From contig JAPUDO010000089.1 in NCBI GenBank assembly GCA_027493055.1, forward strand, positions 1 through 54,859: a stretch of 54,859 nucleotides of DNA. Reading direction: 5' to 3'. The DNA is from Niabella sp. GTDB taxonomy: Bacteria > Bacteroidota > Bacteroidia > Chitinophagales > Chitinophagaceae. A program made the position numbers and the translations under genes. The notes under the pieces are model-generated. The model was not told the DNA's origin. It saw only the letters and a program-made list of their open reading frames with translations, and made no database searches. Of the stretch, positions 45,058 to 53,457 are shown piece by piece. Within the stretch, counting starts at the first letter, position 1. Every line of letters starts with the position of its first letter.

Positions 45058-46353
45058 ATGAAAAAGATACTTGTCCTGTTTCTTACTATAATATCGGTTG
45101 AGCTTTTTGCACAAAACCCTGTTGTTCCGGGCTATTTCGCTGATCCGAGTATTCGCTATATGGATGGCAAATATTATATGTGCATCACCAGTGACGGTTA
45201 TGAAGGCCGTAACGGGGAGCCTTTTCTTTGGGTTTCTGACGATTTGGTGAATTGGGATATTCATTACCTCAATATCAACGATCGTTTTTTCTGGGCGCCC
45301 AGCATGGTAAAAGGCGATAACGGCAGGTATTATATGGTACATCAGCAGGGGGTGGATTATCTTGCTTACCTGATGGAAGCAGATTCACCGTTTGGCCCGT
45401 GGAAAGAAACGATACAGTTGCATGATTTTGACGTTGAATTATTCCGTGATCCGGTAAGCAATAAGATCATGGGCGTAGGTTCCTGGAAGAACCTGATCAT
45501 TTTTGATAATGATGTGAAATCCCCTACCTATATGAAAAAAGTGGTAAGCAAAGATCCATTGGAAGGAGAGTTTACTGACTTCACAGAAGGGCCTTACCTA
45601 TTTTACCGGAATAAAAAATACTACATGATGTGGGCCGGCGGGCACTGCTGGCTGGAATCTTACAACGTACACTATGCCATGGCCGGTCAACCAGGTAAAA
45701 CTTATTATGAGCCTGTTAAAACACCTATACTCGACACCGATAAAGAACGTAATATTTTCGGGCCGGGACATACATCGGTATTGGAAGTAAAAGGCCGGTG
45801 GTTTATGTTTTATCACAGGCAGGATCCCAAAAGATATCCCACCTGTAACTACCGTTTTTCCTGCGCGGCAGAATTATTCTTTGCGCCAGATGGTTCTATT
45901 TCCAAAGTGGAGCCGATAGATGATTTTACGTCGCTGGGATTAAACAAGTCTAAGTTCAAAAACATCGCTTTGAACAAAACGGTTTATACTAACTCCCTGT
46001 CATCCGGATTTCCACAGGCCATGCTTACTGATGGCAGGAATGATACCCGCTGGCAGGCGGAAGAAGGCGAGGACAAATGGGTGACGATTGATTTGGGAAA
46101 GCCCGAAAAATTTTCAAAAGTGCAGGTAGAGTTTGAATATTTTGATCGTTATTATTTATATAAGATCGAATATTCTGATGATAATAATAACTGGAAAGAC
46201 TACGCGGACTACACACAAAGAGCGTTAAAAGGCTACCAGACGCGTATTTCGGAAAAAGAAGTTGCTGCGAGGTATGTTCGTATTCATATCAAAAGAGCAG
46301 AAGGAAAAACAGCTTCTATTTGGGAGGTGAAAGTGCTGCACAAAAATAGTTGA
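45058..46353 (+). CDS. GH43-like glycosidase with C-terminal F5/8-type module
   Basis: This 431-residue exported protein has a signal peptide ending in ELFAQ and a five-bladed propeller of the GH43/62/68 fold. Candidate catalytic residues are Asp29 in YFADPSIRY (base) and Glu177 in TEGPYLFYR (acid). A discoidin-like F5/8 type C domain occupies about residues 300-431 (LTDGRNDTRWQAEEGEDKWVTIDLG-type pattern) and probably binds sugar. The start at 45058 follows the GH26 stop by 7 nt. The specificity is not clear: arabinosidase, galactosidase or another side-chain activity is possible, perhaps on a decorated mannan. Confidence 0.82.
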   Translation: MKKILVLFLTIISVELFAQNPVVPGYFADPSIRYMDGKYYMCITSDGYEGRNGEPFLWVSDDLVNWDIHYLNINDRFFWAPSMVKGDNGRYYMVHQQGVDYLAYLMEADSPFGPWKETIQLHDFDVELFRDPVSNKIMGVGSWKNLIIFDNDVKSPTYMKKVVSKDPLEGEFTDFTEGPYLFYRNKKYYMMWAGGHCWLESYNVHYAMAGQPGKTYYEPVKTPILDTDKERNIFGPGHTSVLEVKGRWFMFYHRQDPKRYPTCNYRFSCAAELFFAPDGSISKVEPIDDFTSLGLNKSKFKNIALNKTVYTNSLSSGFPQAMLTDGRNDTRWQAEEGEDKWVTIDLGKPEKFSKVQVEFEYFDRYYLYKIEYSDDNNNWKDYADYTQRALKGYQTRISEKEVAARYVRIHIKRAEGKTASIWEVKVLHKNS

Positions 46354-46424
46354 TCTTCAAACGGACAGTATTTAATAAAATAAAAAACACAAAGACATAA
46401 ACACTCGAAAGTTCCTCAAAGAGA

Positions 46425-46508
46425 ATGAAAAACAAGTTTAGTATTTCTTTGGACCTTGACGACCTGGTGGTTCAAAAACTGTGCCTGCAACAAGTGTCAT
46501 TCCACTAA
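46425..46508 (+). other. Possible 27-codon small ORF upstream of the second GH26
   Basis: An ATG preceded by AGAGA opens a frame of 27 codons that ends with TAA 17 nt before the GH26 start. The product would be a short mixed peptide (MKNKFSISLDLDDLVVQKLC and seven more). There is no signal peptide or known motif. It may be a leader peptide, a remnant or chance. Confidence 0.25.
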
Positions 46509-46525
46509 ATATAAAATCAGAGATC

Positions 46526-48232
46526 ATGCATATGAAATTTTTATCTTGCTTCTTAGGCCTGCTGATGGCAGTACCAATGTTAATGGGTTGCAGCAAGGAT
46601 AATGGTAAGCCTGATGTGGTTCCAAAGCCGCTGAAGTTCTTATACTCCACGCCTGAAGCAGGCGCTCAGGACGTTGCGCTCACTTCCGAAGTGTCGGTTG
46701 TTTTTAATGAGGCCATTACGCTTGCGCCCAATCATAACATTAAAGTAAATGGCTCGGCGGCGCAGGTAACTGCCAATGACAGAAAGCTGGCTTTTGGTAT
46801 ATCTCTGGAAGTGGGAAAAACTTACGAGATATCCATTCCCGCAGGATCTGTAAAAAGCAGCACCGGAGAAACTGCTGCGGCAATTACGCTTTCATTTTCT
46901 ACTATTTCCGATAGAAAAACGTATGAGGCTGAGAATGCGGCGTTGTCTGGAAATGCGGTTGTTGAAAAGTCATTGACCGGGTATTCAGGAACAGGCTATG
47001 TTAATCAAAAAGACGGCGATATTTCATTTAAAGTGAATGTGCCTGAAGCTGGTCAGTATAAGCTCACTTTTAGATTTTCCAATGGAAATAACTATAAAGA
47101 AAATGATTTGTTAGTGAACGGAACGGCTTTGGCAAAGGTTGCATTTCAGGCTACCAATGATTGGAAACTTGTATCGGTTAATAAGGTAACCTTAAAATCC
47201 GGGGAGAATACTATTCTAATTAAGAAAAACTGGGGATGGACTTTTTACGACTATTTGGAAGTTGCGCCTGCTGATCCCGGTATTGCCTTTAATATCGCTC
47301 CTACGCTGATTACTCCATCGCCAACAAAAGAAGTCGTGAACGTTTACAACTTCCTCAAAGAAAATTTTGGCAAATCGGTTATATCCGGGGCTATGGCCAA
47401 CTACAGTACCGGCTTAGAAGAAGCTACATGGATGAACCAGAATACAGGCAAGTGGCCGGCACTGACAGGTTTTGACTTTATTAATTATACCCGTTCGTGG
47501 GGAACCATCAACTTTACAGAGCTGGTAAGCAATAGTATTAACTGGTGGAATAATAACGGGTTGGTTACTATTATGTGGCATTGGCGCGACCCGCTCAAAA
47601 CTACCGATGCGTTCTATACTGAAGGAACAAGCTTTGATGTTTCAAGGATCACGGATGTGAACTCTAATGAATATAAAGCTATGATCGCTGACATTGATGT
47701 GATCGCAGGCTACTTGAAACAGCTAAAGGATAATAATGTGCCGGTATTATGGCGTCCCTTGCACGAAGCAAGCGGTAAGTGGTTCTGGTGGGGCGCTAAA
47801 GGGGCTGCTCCCTGCAAAGAGCTTTGGAAAGTAATGTATAAAAGGTTGGTAGAGCATCATGGCCTGAATAACCTGATATGGGTATGGACCAGTGATTCGG
47901 CTCCGGATGCCACCACATGGTACCCCGGCGATGAATATGTGGATATTATAGGTATGGATATTTACCCGGGAGAAAACCAGCATGGTTCGCAATATATAGC
48001 CTTTGATAAAGTGAAAGAAATGTTTGGAGGAAAGAAAATGATCACGCTTAGTGAATGCGGTTCTATCCCTTCTATTGATGCTATGTTCGAAAAAGGCGAC
48101 ACTTGGTCATGGTTCATGCCCTGGAATGGTGATTATACAAGGGCCGATAAGCACAACGGAGCAAATTTCCTCAAAACAGTTTTTGCTGACAGTAAAGTAA
48201 TCACAAGAGATAAAATGCCAGGTTTAAAATAA
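46526..48232 (+). CDS. Surface GH26 beta-mannanase with Ig and CBM35-like modules
   Basis: This 568-residue lipoprotein has a lipobox LMGC followed by SKDN, which fits the surface-export rule of Bacteroidota. A Big_5-like Ig domain (about 35-130) is followed by a CBM35-like module (about 135-250, TYEAENAALSG at its start) and a C-terminal GH26 domain (about 255-568). The acid/base is Glu414 in RPLHEASGKWFWWG and the nucleophile Glu510 in LSECGS. It should start mannan cleavage on the cell surface. The ATG at 46532 is equally possible. It follows the GH43 gene after a 170-nt gap. Confidence 0.93.
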   Translation: MHMKFLSCFLGLLMAVPMLMGCSKDNGKPDVVPKPLKFLYSTPEAGAQDVALTSEVSVVFNEAITLAPNHNIKVNGSAAQVTANDRKLAFGISLEVGKTYEISIPAGSVKSSTGETAAAITLSFSTISDRKTYEAENAALSGNAVVEKSLTGYSGTGYVNQKDGDISFKVNVPEAGQYKLTFRFSNGNNYKENDLLVNGTALAKVAFQATNDWKLVSVNKVTLKSGENTILIKKNWGWTFYDYLEVAPADPGIAFNIAPTLITPSPTKEVVNVYNFLKENFGKSVISGAMANYSTGLEEATWMNQNTGKWPALTGFDFINYTRSWGTINFTELVSNSINWWNNNGLVTIMWHWRDPLKTTDAFYTEGTSFDVSRITDVNSNEYKAMIADIDVIAGYLKQLKDNNVPVLWRPLHEASGKWFWWGAKGAAPCKELWKVMYKRLVEHHGLNNLIWVWTSDSAPDATTWYPGDEYVDIIGMDIYPGENQHGSQYIAFDKVKEMFGGKKMITLSECGSIPSIDAMFEKGDTWSWFMPWNGDYTRADKHNGANFLKTVFADSKVITRDKMPGLK

Positions 48233-48254
48233 TTTATTATGAAATGAAGCATTA

Positions 48255-48295
48255 GAAAATATTCATTTTCATATCCGAACACAATGAATATTTTC
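48255..48295 (+). terminator. 13-bp inverted repeat before the GH130 gene
   Basis: GAAAATATTCATT (48255-48267) pairs perfectly with AATGAATATTTTC (48283-48295). The tail is only weakly T-rich, so it may be a processing hairpin or a weak terminator between the surface mannanase and the cytoplasmic genes. Confidence 0.55.
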
Positions 48296-48339
48296 TTATA
48301 CGAAATTCCATCTGACAATTAAAAAAAAAAAATATACAG

Positions 48340-49533
48340 ATGAATGATATTTTCGAAAAAAGATTAGCTGAAGTTACGGCTTCATATGAAGTATTAGTAT
48401 GTCGTAAGAATGAGCCTGTACAACCGGGCAACGGGATATTTGAAAGGTATCGTTATCCTGTATTGACAGCTGCGCATACGCCTTTGTTCTGGCGTTACGA
48501 TATGTCGCCCGAAACCAATCCTTATTTTATGGAGCGTTTCGGGATAAATGGCACCTTCAATGCGGGAGCTATAAAATGGAATGGTAAATACCTGATGATC
48601 GTGAGGGTGGAAGGAGACGATCGGAAATCGTTCTTTGCTATAGCGGAAAGTCCTAACGGTGTAGATAATTTCAGGTTTTGGGACGAACCCGTAACCATAC
48701 CTGAAACCGATGATCCTGATACCAACATCTACGATATGCGTTTAACAGCCCATGAAGACGGGTGGATCTATGGCGTGTTTTGTGCAGAAAGAAAAGACCC
48801 GAATGCAGCGCCAGGCGATTTATCATCAGCGGTGGCTGCTGCGGGCATTGTTCGGACCAAAGACCTGGTTCATTGGGAACGTTTGCCGGATCTGAAATCA
48901 AAAAGCCAGCAGCGGAATGTAGTATTGCATCCCGAGTTTGTTAACGGAAAGTATGCTTTGTACACCCGTCCGCAGGATAGCTTTATTGACGCGGGAAGCG
49001 GAGGCGGAATAGGCTGGGCGCTGATAGATGATATTACGAATGCTGAAACAAAAGAAGAAAAAATAATCAACCACAGGCATTATCATACTATTAAAGAATT
49101 AAAAAACGGCGAAGGTCCTCATCCGATCAAAACCGGTAAGGGCTGGCTGCATCTGGCGCATGGTGTTCGTGCCTGTGCTGCTGGTTTGCGGTATGTGCTG
49201 TACCTGTACATGACAGATCTTGAACAGCCCGAAAAATTGATTGCAGAGCCAGCCGGCCACTTAATGGCTCCACAGGGCGCGGAAAGGGTAGGTGACGTGT
49301 CCAATGTATTGTTCTCAAATGGCTGGATTGCTGACGACGATGATACGGTATTTATCTATTATGCTTCTGCTGATACACGTATGCATGTAGCCGTTTCCTC
49401 TGTAGATAAACTGGTTGATTACTGTTTGCATACGGCTCCGGACGGATATCGCTCGGCAAAATCCGTTGAAACACTAAAAGCATTGATTTCGGCAAACCGT
49501 AGTTATTCAAAGGCTAAAGAAAGAGTGATATGA
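48340..49533 (+). CDS. GH130 4-O-beta-D-mannosyl-D-glucose phosphorylase
   Basis: This 397-residue cytoplasmic enzyme uses phosphate to split Man-beta-1,4-Glc into alpha-mannose-1-phosphate and glucose. It has no signal peptide. The GH130_1 catalytic Asp is Asp132 in NIYDMRLTAHEDGWIYG, and the length is near that of the Bacteroides fragilis enzyme (about 390). Further family marks are GTFNAGAI and the GGGIGWALIDD segment. Its gene overlaps the GH5 gene by 4 nt (ATGA), indicating coupled translation. Together with the 2-epimerase gene three genes downstream it forms the mannobiose route. Confidence 0.93.
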   Translation: MNDIFEKRLAEVTASYEVLVCRKNEPVQPGNGIFERYRYPVLTAAHTPLFWRYDMSPETNPYFMERFGINGTFNAGAIKWNGKYLMIVRVEGDDRKSFFAIAESPNGVDNFRFWDEPVTIPETDDPDTNIYDMRLTAHEDGWIYGVFCAERKDPNAAPGDLSSAVAAAGIVRTKDLVHWERLPDLKSKSQQRNVVLHPEFVNGKYALYTRPQDSFIDAGSGGGIGWALIDDITNAETKEEKIINHRHYHTIKELKNGEGPHPIKTGKGWLHLAHGVRACAAGLRYVLYLYMTDLEQPEKLIAEPAGHLMAPQGAERVGDVSNVLFSNGWIADDDDTVFIYYASADTRMHVAVSSVDKLVDYCLHTAPDGYRSAKSVETLKALISANRSYSKAKERVI

Positions 49534-50813
49534 TAAAAAGATGGGCGGGGATAGTACTTCTTTCTCTTTTTGTACAATGGGGCTGGTCGCAGGGTGATTT
49601 TGTACAGGTAAAACAGCAGCAACTGTATATAAAAGGAAAACCCTGTTATTTTATGGGTGCTAATTACTGGTACGGCTCGCTGTTAGGGATGGACGCAAGT
49701 AATCAATTTAACAGGAGACGATTACTGAAAGAGCTGGACTTCTTAAAGAAAAAAGGTGTAACCAACTTGCGGGTAATGGCTGCCGTGGAAGGTACAGGTT
49801 ATGTGAATGGTGTGATACGGGTATCTCCGGCGCTGCAAAAAAGCCCTGGCGTATTTGATGACAGCCTGTTGCGGGGCCTGGACTTTTTGTTGTCTGAAAT
49901 GGGCAAACGGGAGATGAAAGCCGTCTTATTCCTGAGCAATAACTGGGAATGGACAGGAGGTTTTTTGCAATATGTGAACTGGTTTGGAGGGGTATCCGAT
50001 AGTATGGTACAGCGAAAACTGGATTGGGAAGAAGTAAGAGATGTTACAGCTCGTTTTTATAATTGTGAGCCATGTAAGGAAGCCTATCTGAAGCAGGTGG
50101 AGCATATTATTACACGTACTAACTCGGTTACCGGGAAAAAATATACTGACGATCCGGTTATCATGGCATGGCAACTGGCCAATGAACCAAGGCCAATGCG
50201 GGCAAGTGCCAATGAGAAATATGTGGAATGGATCAGGAAAAGCGCCGCGTTTATAAAGAAATTGGATCAGCACCACCTGGTATCCATCGGTCACGAAGGA
50301 TATATGGGAACGGATGGCGATCTGGATCTGTTTGAAAGGATCCATGATGACAGCAATGTAGATTATCTTACCATTCATATATGGCCTAAAAACTGGGGAT
50401 GGTTTAAACCAGATGAAATGAAAGACTCTATCGGGGCTATAAAGAATAGAGCAAACGCTTATATAGCAACGCATGAAGCTGTTGCAAGGAAATTAAACAA
50501 GCCATTGATTATTGAAGAGTTTGGCCTGCCGCGGAATGATCATCGTTTTGATCCCGGCACTTCGGTAAGCCTGCGCGATGAATACCTGGAAGCGATATTT
50601 AATACCTGGAAGCGAAGCAAGGAAAAAAAAGAGGTTTTGGCCGGGTTAAACTTCTGGTCGTTTGCCGGATTCGGCCATCCTGTAAAGGGGCAGGACTACT
50701 GGAAGGAAGGTGATGATTACACAGGCGATCCGCCGATGGAAGAGCAGGGCCTGAACTCCATATTTGACAAAGACAAGACCACCTGGCGACTAATTAAAAA
50801 GTATGCCAGATAA
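49530..50813 (+). CDS. GH5_7-like beta-mannanase/mannosidase
   Basis: This 427-residue exported enzyme has a signal peptide ending near GWSQ. The GH5 catalytic acid is Glu219 in WQLANEPRP and the nucleophile Glu330 in IIEEFGLP. The opening FMGANYWYGSLLG and the HIWPKNWGWF segment are typical of subfamily 7 (fungal-type mannanases). It lacks a lipobox, so it probably acts in the periplasm on mannan oligosaccharides. The start overlaps the GH130 gene by 4 nt and the stop lies about 10 nt before the transporter start. Confidence 0.92.
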   Translation: MIKRWAGIVLLSLFVQWGWSQGDFVQVKQQQLYIKGKPCYFMGANYWYGSLLGMDASNQFNRRRLLKELDFLKKKGVTNLRVMAAVEGTGYVNGVIRVSPALQKSPGVFDDSLLRGLDFLLSEMGKREMKAVLFLSNNWEWTGGFLQYVNWFGGVSDSMVQRKLDWEEVRDVTARFYNCEPCKEAYLKQVEHIITRTNSVTGKKYTDDPVIMAWQLANEPRPMRASANEKYVEWIRKSAAFIKKLDQHHLVSIGHEGYMGTDGDLDLFERIHDDSNVDYLTIHIWPKNWGWFKPDEMKDSIGAIKNRANAYIATHEAVARKLNKPLIIEEFGLPRNDHRFDPGTSVSLRDEYLEAIFNTWKRSKEKKEVLAGLNFWSFAGFGHPVKGQDYWKEGDDYTGDPPMEEQGLNSIFDKDKTTWRLIKKYAR

Positions 50814-50823
50814 AATAAAAACG

Positions 50824-52218
50824 ATGAGCCGGAAAATTAGCGTAAAAGAAAAAATATCCTATGGCCTGGGCGATGCGGCGTCCTCTATGTTTTGGAAGAT
50901 ATTCAGCATGTACCTGCTGTTCTTTTATACAGATGTGTTTGGTATTACAGCTGCTGCTGCCGGCACTATGTTTTTGGTAACAAAAGTATGGGATGCATTC
51001 TTTGATCCTGTTGTTGGCGTAATATCAGACAGGGTTTCCACAAGATGGGGGAAATTCCGGCCTTTCCTGCTTTGGGTAGCCATACCTTTTGCTGTAATGG
51101 GGGTATTTACATTTTATACGCCTGATTTTGCATCGGGAGGAAAGCTGGTATATGCCTACATTACTTATTCACTGATGATGATGGTTTATTCGCTCATTAA
51201 TGTACCGTATGCTTCTTTGCTTGGGGTGATGTCTTCCGATGGTAAAGAACGGACAACACTGGCATCGTACCGTATGGTATTTGCTTTTGTGGGAAGCCTG
51301 GTAGCGTTATGGTTGATAGAACCTTTGGTAAAGGCTTTTGGCGGAGGATCGCTTACTTCTCCCAAAGGGTGGGTATATGCCATCGTGGTTTTTGCTGTGA
51401 TAGCCACCCTTCTTTTTATAGGGTGTTTTGCCGGTACAAAGGAACGCATACAGCCTGCCAAAGAAGAGCAGTCAACCTTAAAAGAAGATTTAAAAGACCT
51501 GTGGGTGAACAAGCCCTGGTGGATACTTTTAGGAGCCGGTGTGGCAACTTTATTATTTAACACGATCCGTGATGGCGTGGCCATTTATTATTTTAAATAC
51601 TACATGGGCCATTCAGATGAGGCACAGATGTCGTTTTTGGGTATGTCCATGTCGCTGACTACTCTATATCTTGTGTTAGGGCAGGCGGCTAATATTGTTG
51701 GTGTTGTTTTGGCCACGCCTGTAGCTAACAGGATAGGTAAAAAACAAACCTTTTTTATGGCAATGCTGCTGGCGGCAGTGTTTAGCAGTTTTTTATATTT
51801 TTTTGGTGTAAGCGATACCGGGATGATATTGGCACTGCAATTTATAATAAGTATGTGTGCCGGAAGTGTATTTCCGCTTTTATGGTCGATGTATGCGGAT
51901 ACTGCTGATTATTCAGAATGGAAGCAGGGACGGAGGGCCACCGGGCTGGTTTTTTCTGCATCTTCCATGTCTCAAAAGCTGGGCTGGGCTGTGGGCGGTT
52001 GGGCAAGTGGCCTGTTGCTGGCTTATTTTGGGTTTAGGGCAAATGTGGAGCAAACGGCTTTTGCCAGGGAAGGTATCCGTTTGATGTTAAGCATCCTGCC
52101 GGCTGCGGCAGCATTAATATCCATGCTGTTTATTTCTGTTTATCCATTGACGGAGAAAAAACTTAAAGACATAGCGGCAGTGTTAGAAGAAAGGAGAGCA
52201 GGGCATAACACAAAGTAA
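50824..52218 (+). CDS. GPH-family sugar:cation symporter
   Basis: This 464-residue inner-membrane transporter is of the glycoside-pentoside-hexuronide family (MFS, 12 helices). The N-terminus SVKEKISYGLGDAASSMFWK and the FDPVVGVISDRVSTRWGKFRP loop are family signatures. Hydrophobic helices are spread over the length to about residue 440. It probably moves mannobiose or mannosyl-glucose into the cytoplasm for the epimerase and phosphorylase. The start at 50824 (MSRKISV) leaves a 10-nt gap to GH5; an in-frame ATG at 50803 would overlap GH5 by 11 nt. Confidence 0.9.
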   Translation: MSRKISVKEKISYGLGDAASSMFWKIFSMYLLFFYTDVFGITAAAAGTMFLVTKVWDAFFDPVVGVISDRVSTRWGKFRPFLLWVAIPFAVMGVFTFYTPDFASGGKLVYAYITYSLMMMVYSLINVPYASLLGVMSSDGKERTTLASYRMVFAFVGSLVALWLIEPLVKAFGGGSLTSPKGWVYAIVVFAVIATLLFIGCFAGTKERIQPAKEEQSTLKEDLKDLWVNKPWWILLGAGVATLLFNTIRDGVAIYYFKYYMGHSDEAQMSFLGMSMSLTTLYLVLGQAANIVGVVLATPVANRIGKKQTFFMAMLLAAVFSSFLYFFGVSDTGMILALQFIISMCAGSVFPLLWSMYADTADYSEWKQGRRATGLVFSASSMSQKLGWAVGGWASGLLLAYFGFRANVEQTAFAREGIRLMLSILPAAAALISMLFISVYPLTEKKLKDIAAVLEERRAGHNTK

Positions 52219-52221
52219 AAA

Positions 52222-53427
52222 ATGATGGACGATAAAGGTGTTTTAGAGAAATACAGGAATGAGGTGTCCGGCGAGTTAAGAAATATTCTTTCTTATTGGA
52301 GCGTTCAATGCCTGGACGAAAAGAACGGCGGATTTATCGGGGCTATAGATAATAATAATGTACATCACTGGGATGCGCCTAAAGGGGTTGTTTTAAACAG
52401 CCGGATCTTATGGACATTCGCGGCTGCTTACAATGATTGGGAAAATGAAACCGATCTGTTAATGGCAACAAGGGCTTATGAATATATACGCGATCATTTT
52501 GCGGACAGGCAGTATGGCGGTGTGTATTGGAGCGTTACTTATGATGGTAAGCCGCTGGACACTAAAAAACAGGTGTATGCACAAAGTTTTTGCATTTACG
52601 GATTGAGTGAATATTACCTGGCAACGCAGCATGCGGAAGCGCTTGATTTGGCTGTTGATATCTACCGGCAAACTGTTAAGCATGGTTATGAACCAGCTTT
52701 CGGTGGTTACATAGAAGCGTTCACCAGGGAGTGGGGAGCAATAGCGGACCTGCGTTTAAGTGAGAAAGATGCTAACGAGCGTAAGACCATGAATACGCAT
52801 CTTCACGTAATAGAGGGCTTTGCGAATTTGTACAGGGCATGGCCAGATAAAGAACTGAAAGAAAAAATTATTGACCTGCTGGATATTTTTGAAAAGCATA
52901 TCATAGATTCCGGAACATTTCACCTGAAGCTGTTTTTTAATGATCAATGGCAGGAACAGGGGCGCGTTATCTCTTACGGGCATGATATAGAAGCTGCCTG
53001 GCTTTTACTGAAATGTGCTGAGATAGCGGGAGAAGAAAGATGGGTCGGGAAAATGAAAGAGCGTGCTGTGCAGATAGCCAACGCTGCTGCCGAAGGGTTG
53101 GATGCGGATGGCGGTATGTGGCACGAATATGATATAAAGCAAAATTATTTGCTGAAACAAAAGCATTGGTGGCCGCAGGCAGAAGCTATGGTGGGATTCT
53201 TTAATGCCTGGGAGTTAACGCAAGAGCAACAGTTTCTGCACCGGTCTGTAAAAAGCTGGAAGTTCATTAAACAATATTTAATTGATGTGAGCCACGGCGA
53301 ATGGTATTGGGGCGTGAACGCACATTACTCCAAAATGCAGGGAGAAGATAAAGCCGGTATGTGGAAATGCCCTTATCATAATGGAAGGGCCTGTATGGAA
53401 ATAATGAGACGGATAGAAGTTGTTTAA
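52222..53427 (+). CDS. Cellobiose/mannobiose 2-epimerase
   Basis: This 401-residue cytoplasmic enzyme of the N-acylglucosamine 2-epimerase fold is expected to convert mannobiose to mannosyl-glucose. Family histidines are visible as His195 in NTHLHV, His254 in SYGHDIEAAW and His386 in CPYHNGRA, in the spacing seen in cellobiose 2-epimerases. The KHWWPQAEAMVG block is also typical. No signal peptide. It lies 3 nt after the transporter stop and 30 nt or so before the GH2 gene. Its product would be the substrate of the GH130 enzyme. Confidence 0.92.
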   Translation: MMDDKGVLEKYRNEVSGELRNILSYWSVQCLDEKNGGFIGAIDNNNVHHWDAPKGVVLNSRILWTFAAAYNDWENETDLLMATRAYEYIRDHFADRQYGGVYWSVTYDGKPLDTKKQVYAQSFCIYGLSEYYLATQHAEALDLAVDIYRQTVKHGYEPAFGGYIEAFTREWGAIADLRLSEKDANERKTMNTHLHVIEGFANLYRAWPDKELKEKIIDLLDIFEKHIIDSGTFHLKLFFNDQWQEQGRVISYGHDIEAAWLLLKCAEIAGEERWVGKMKERAVQIANAAAEGLDADGGMWHEYDIKQNYLLKQKHWWPQAEAMVGFFNAWELTQEQQFLHRSVKSWKFIKQYLIDVSHGEWYWGVNAHYSKMQGEDKAGMWKCPYHNGRACMEIMRRIEVV

Positions 53428-53457
53428 AATGGAATGATAAAGAAAGAATATAAAAAT

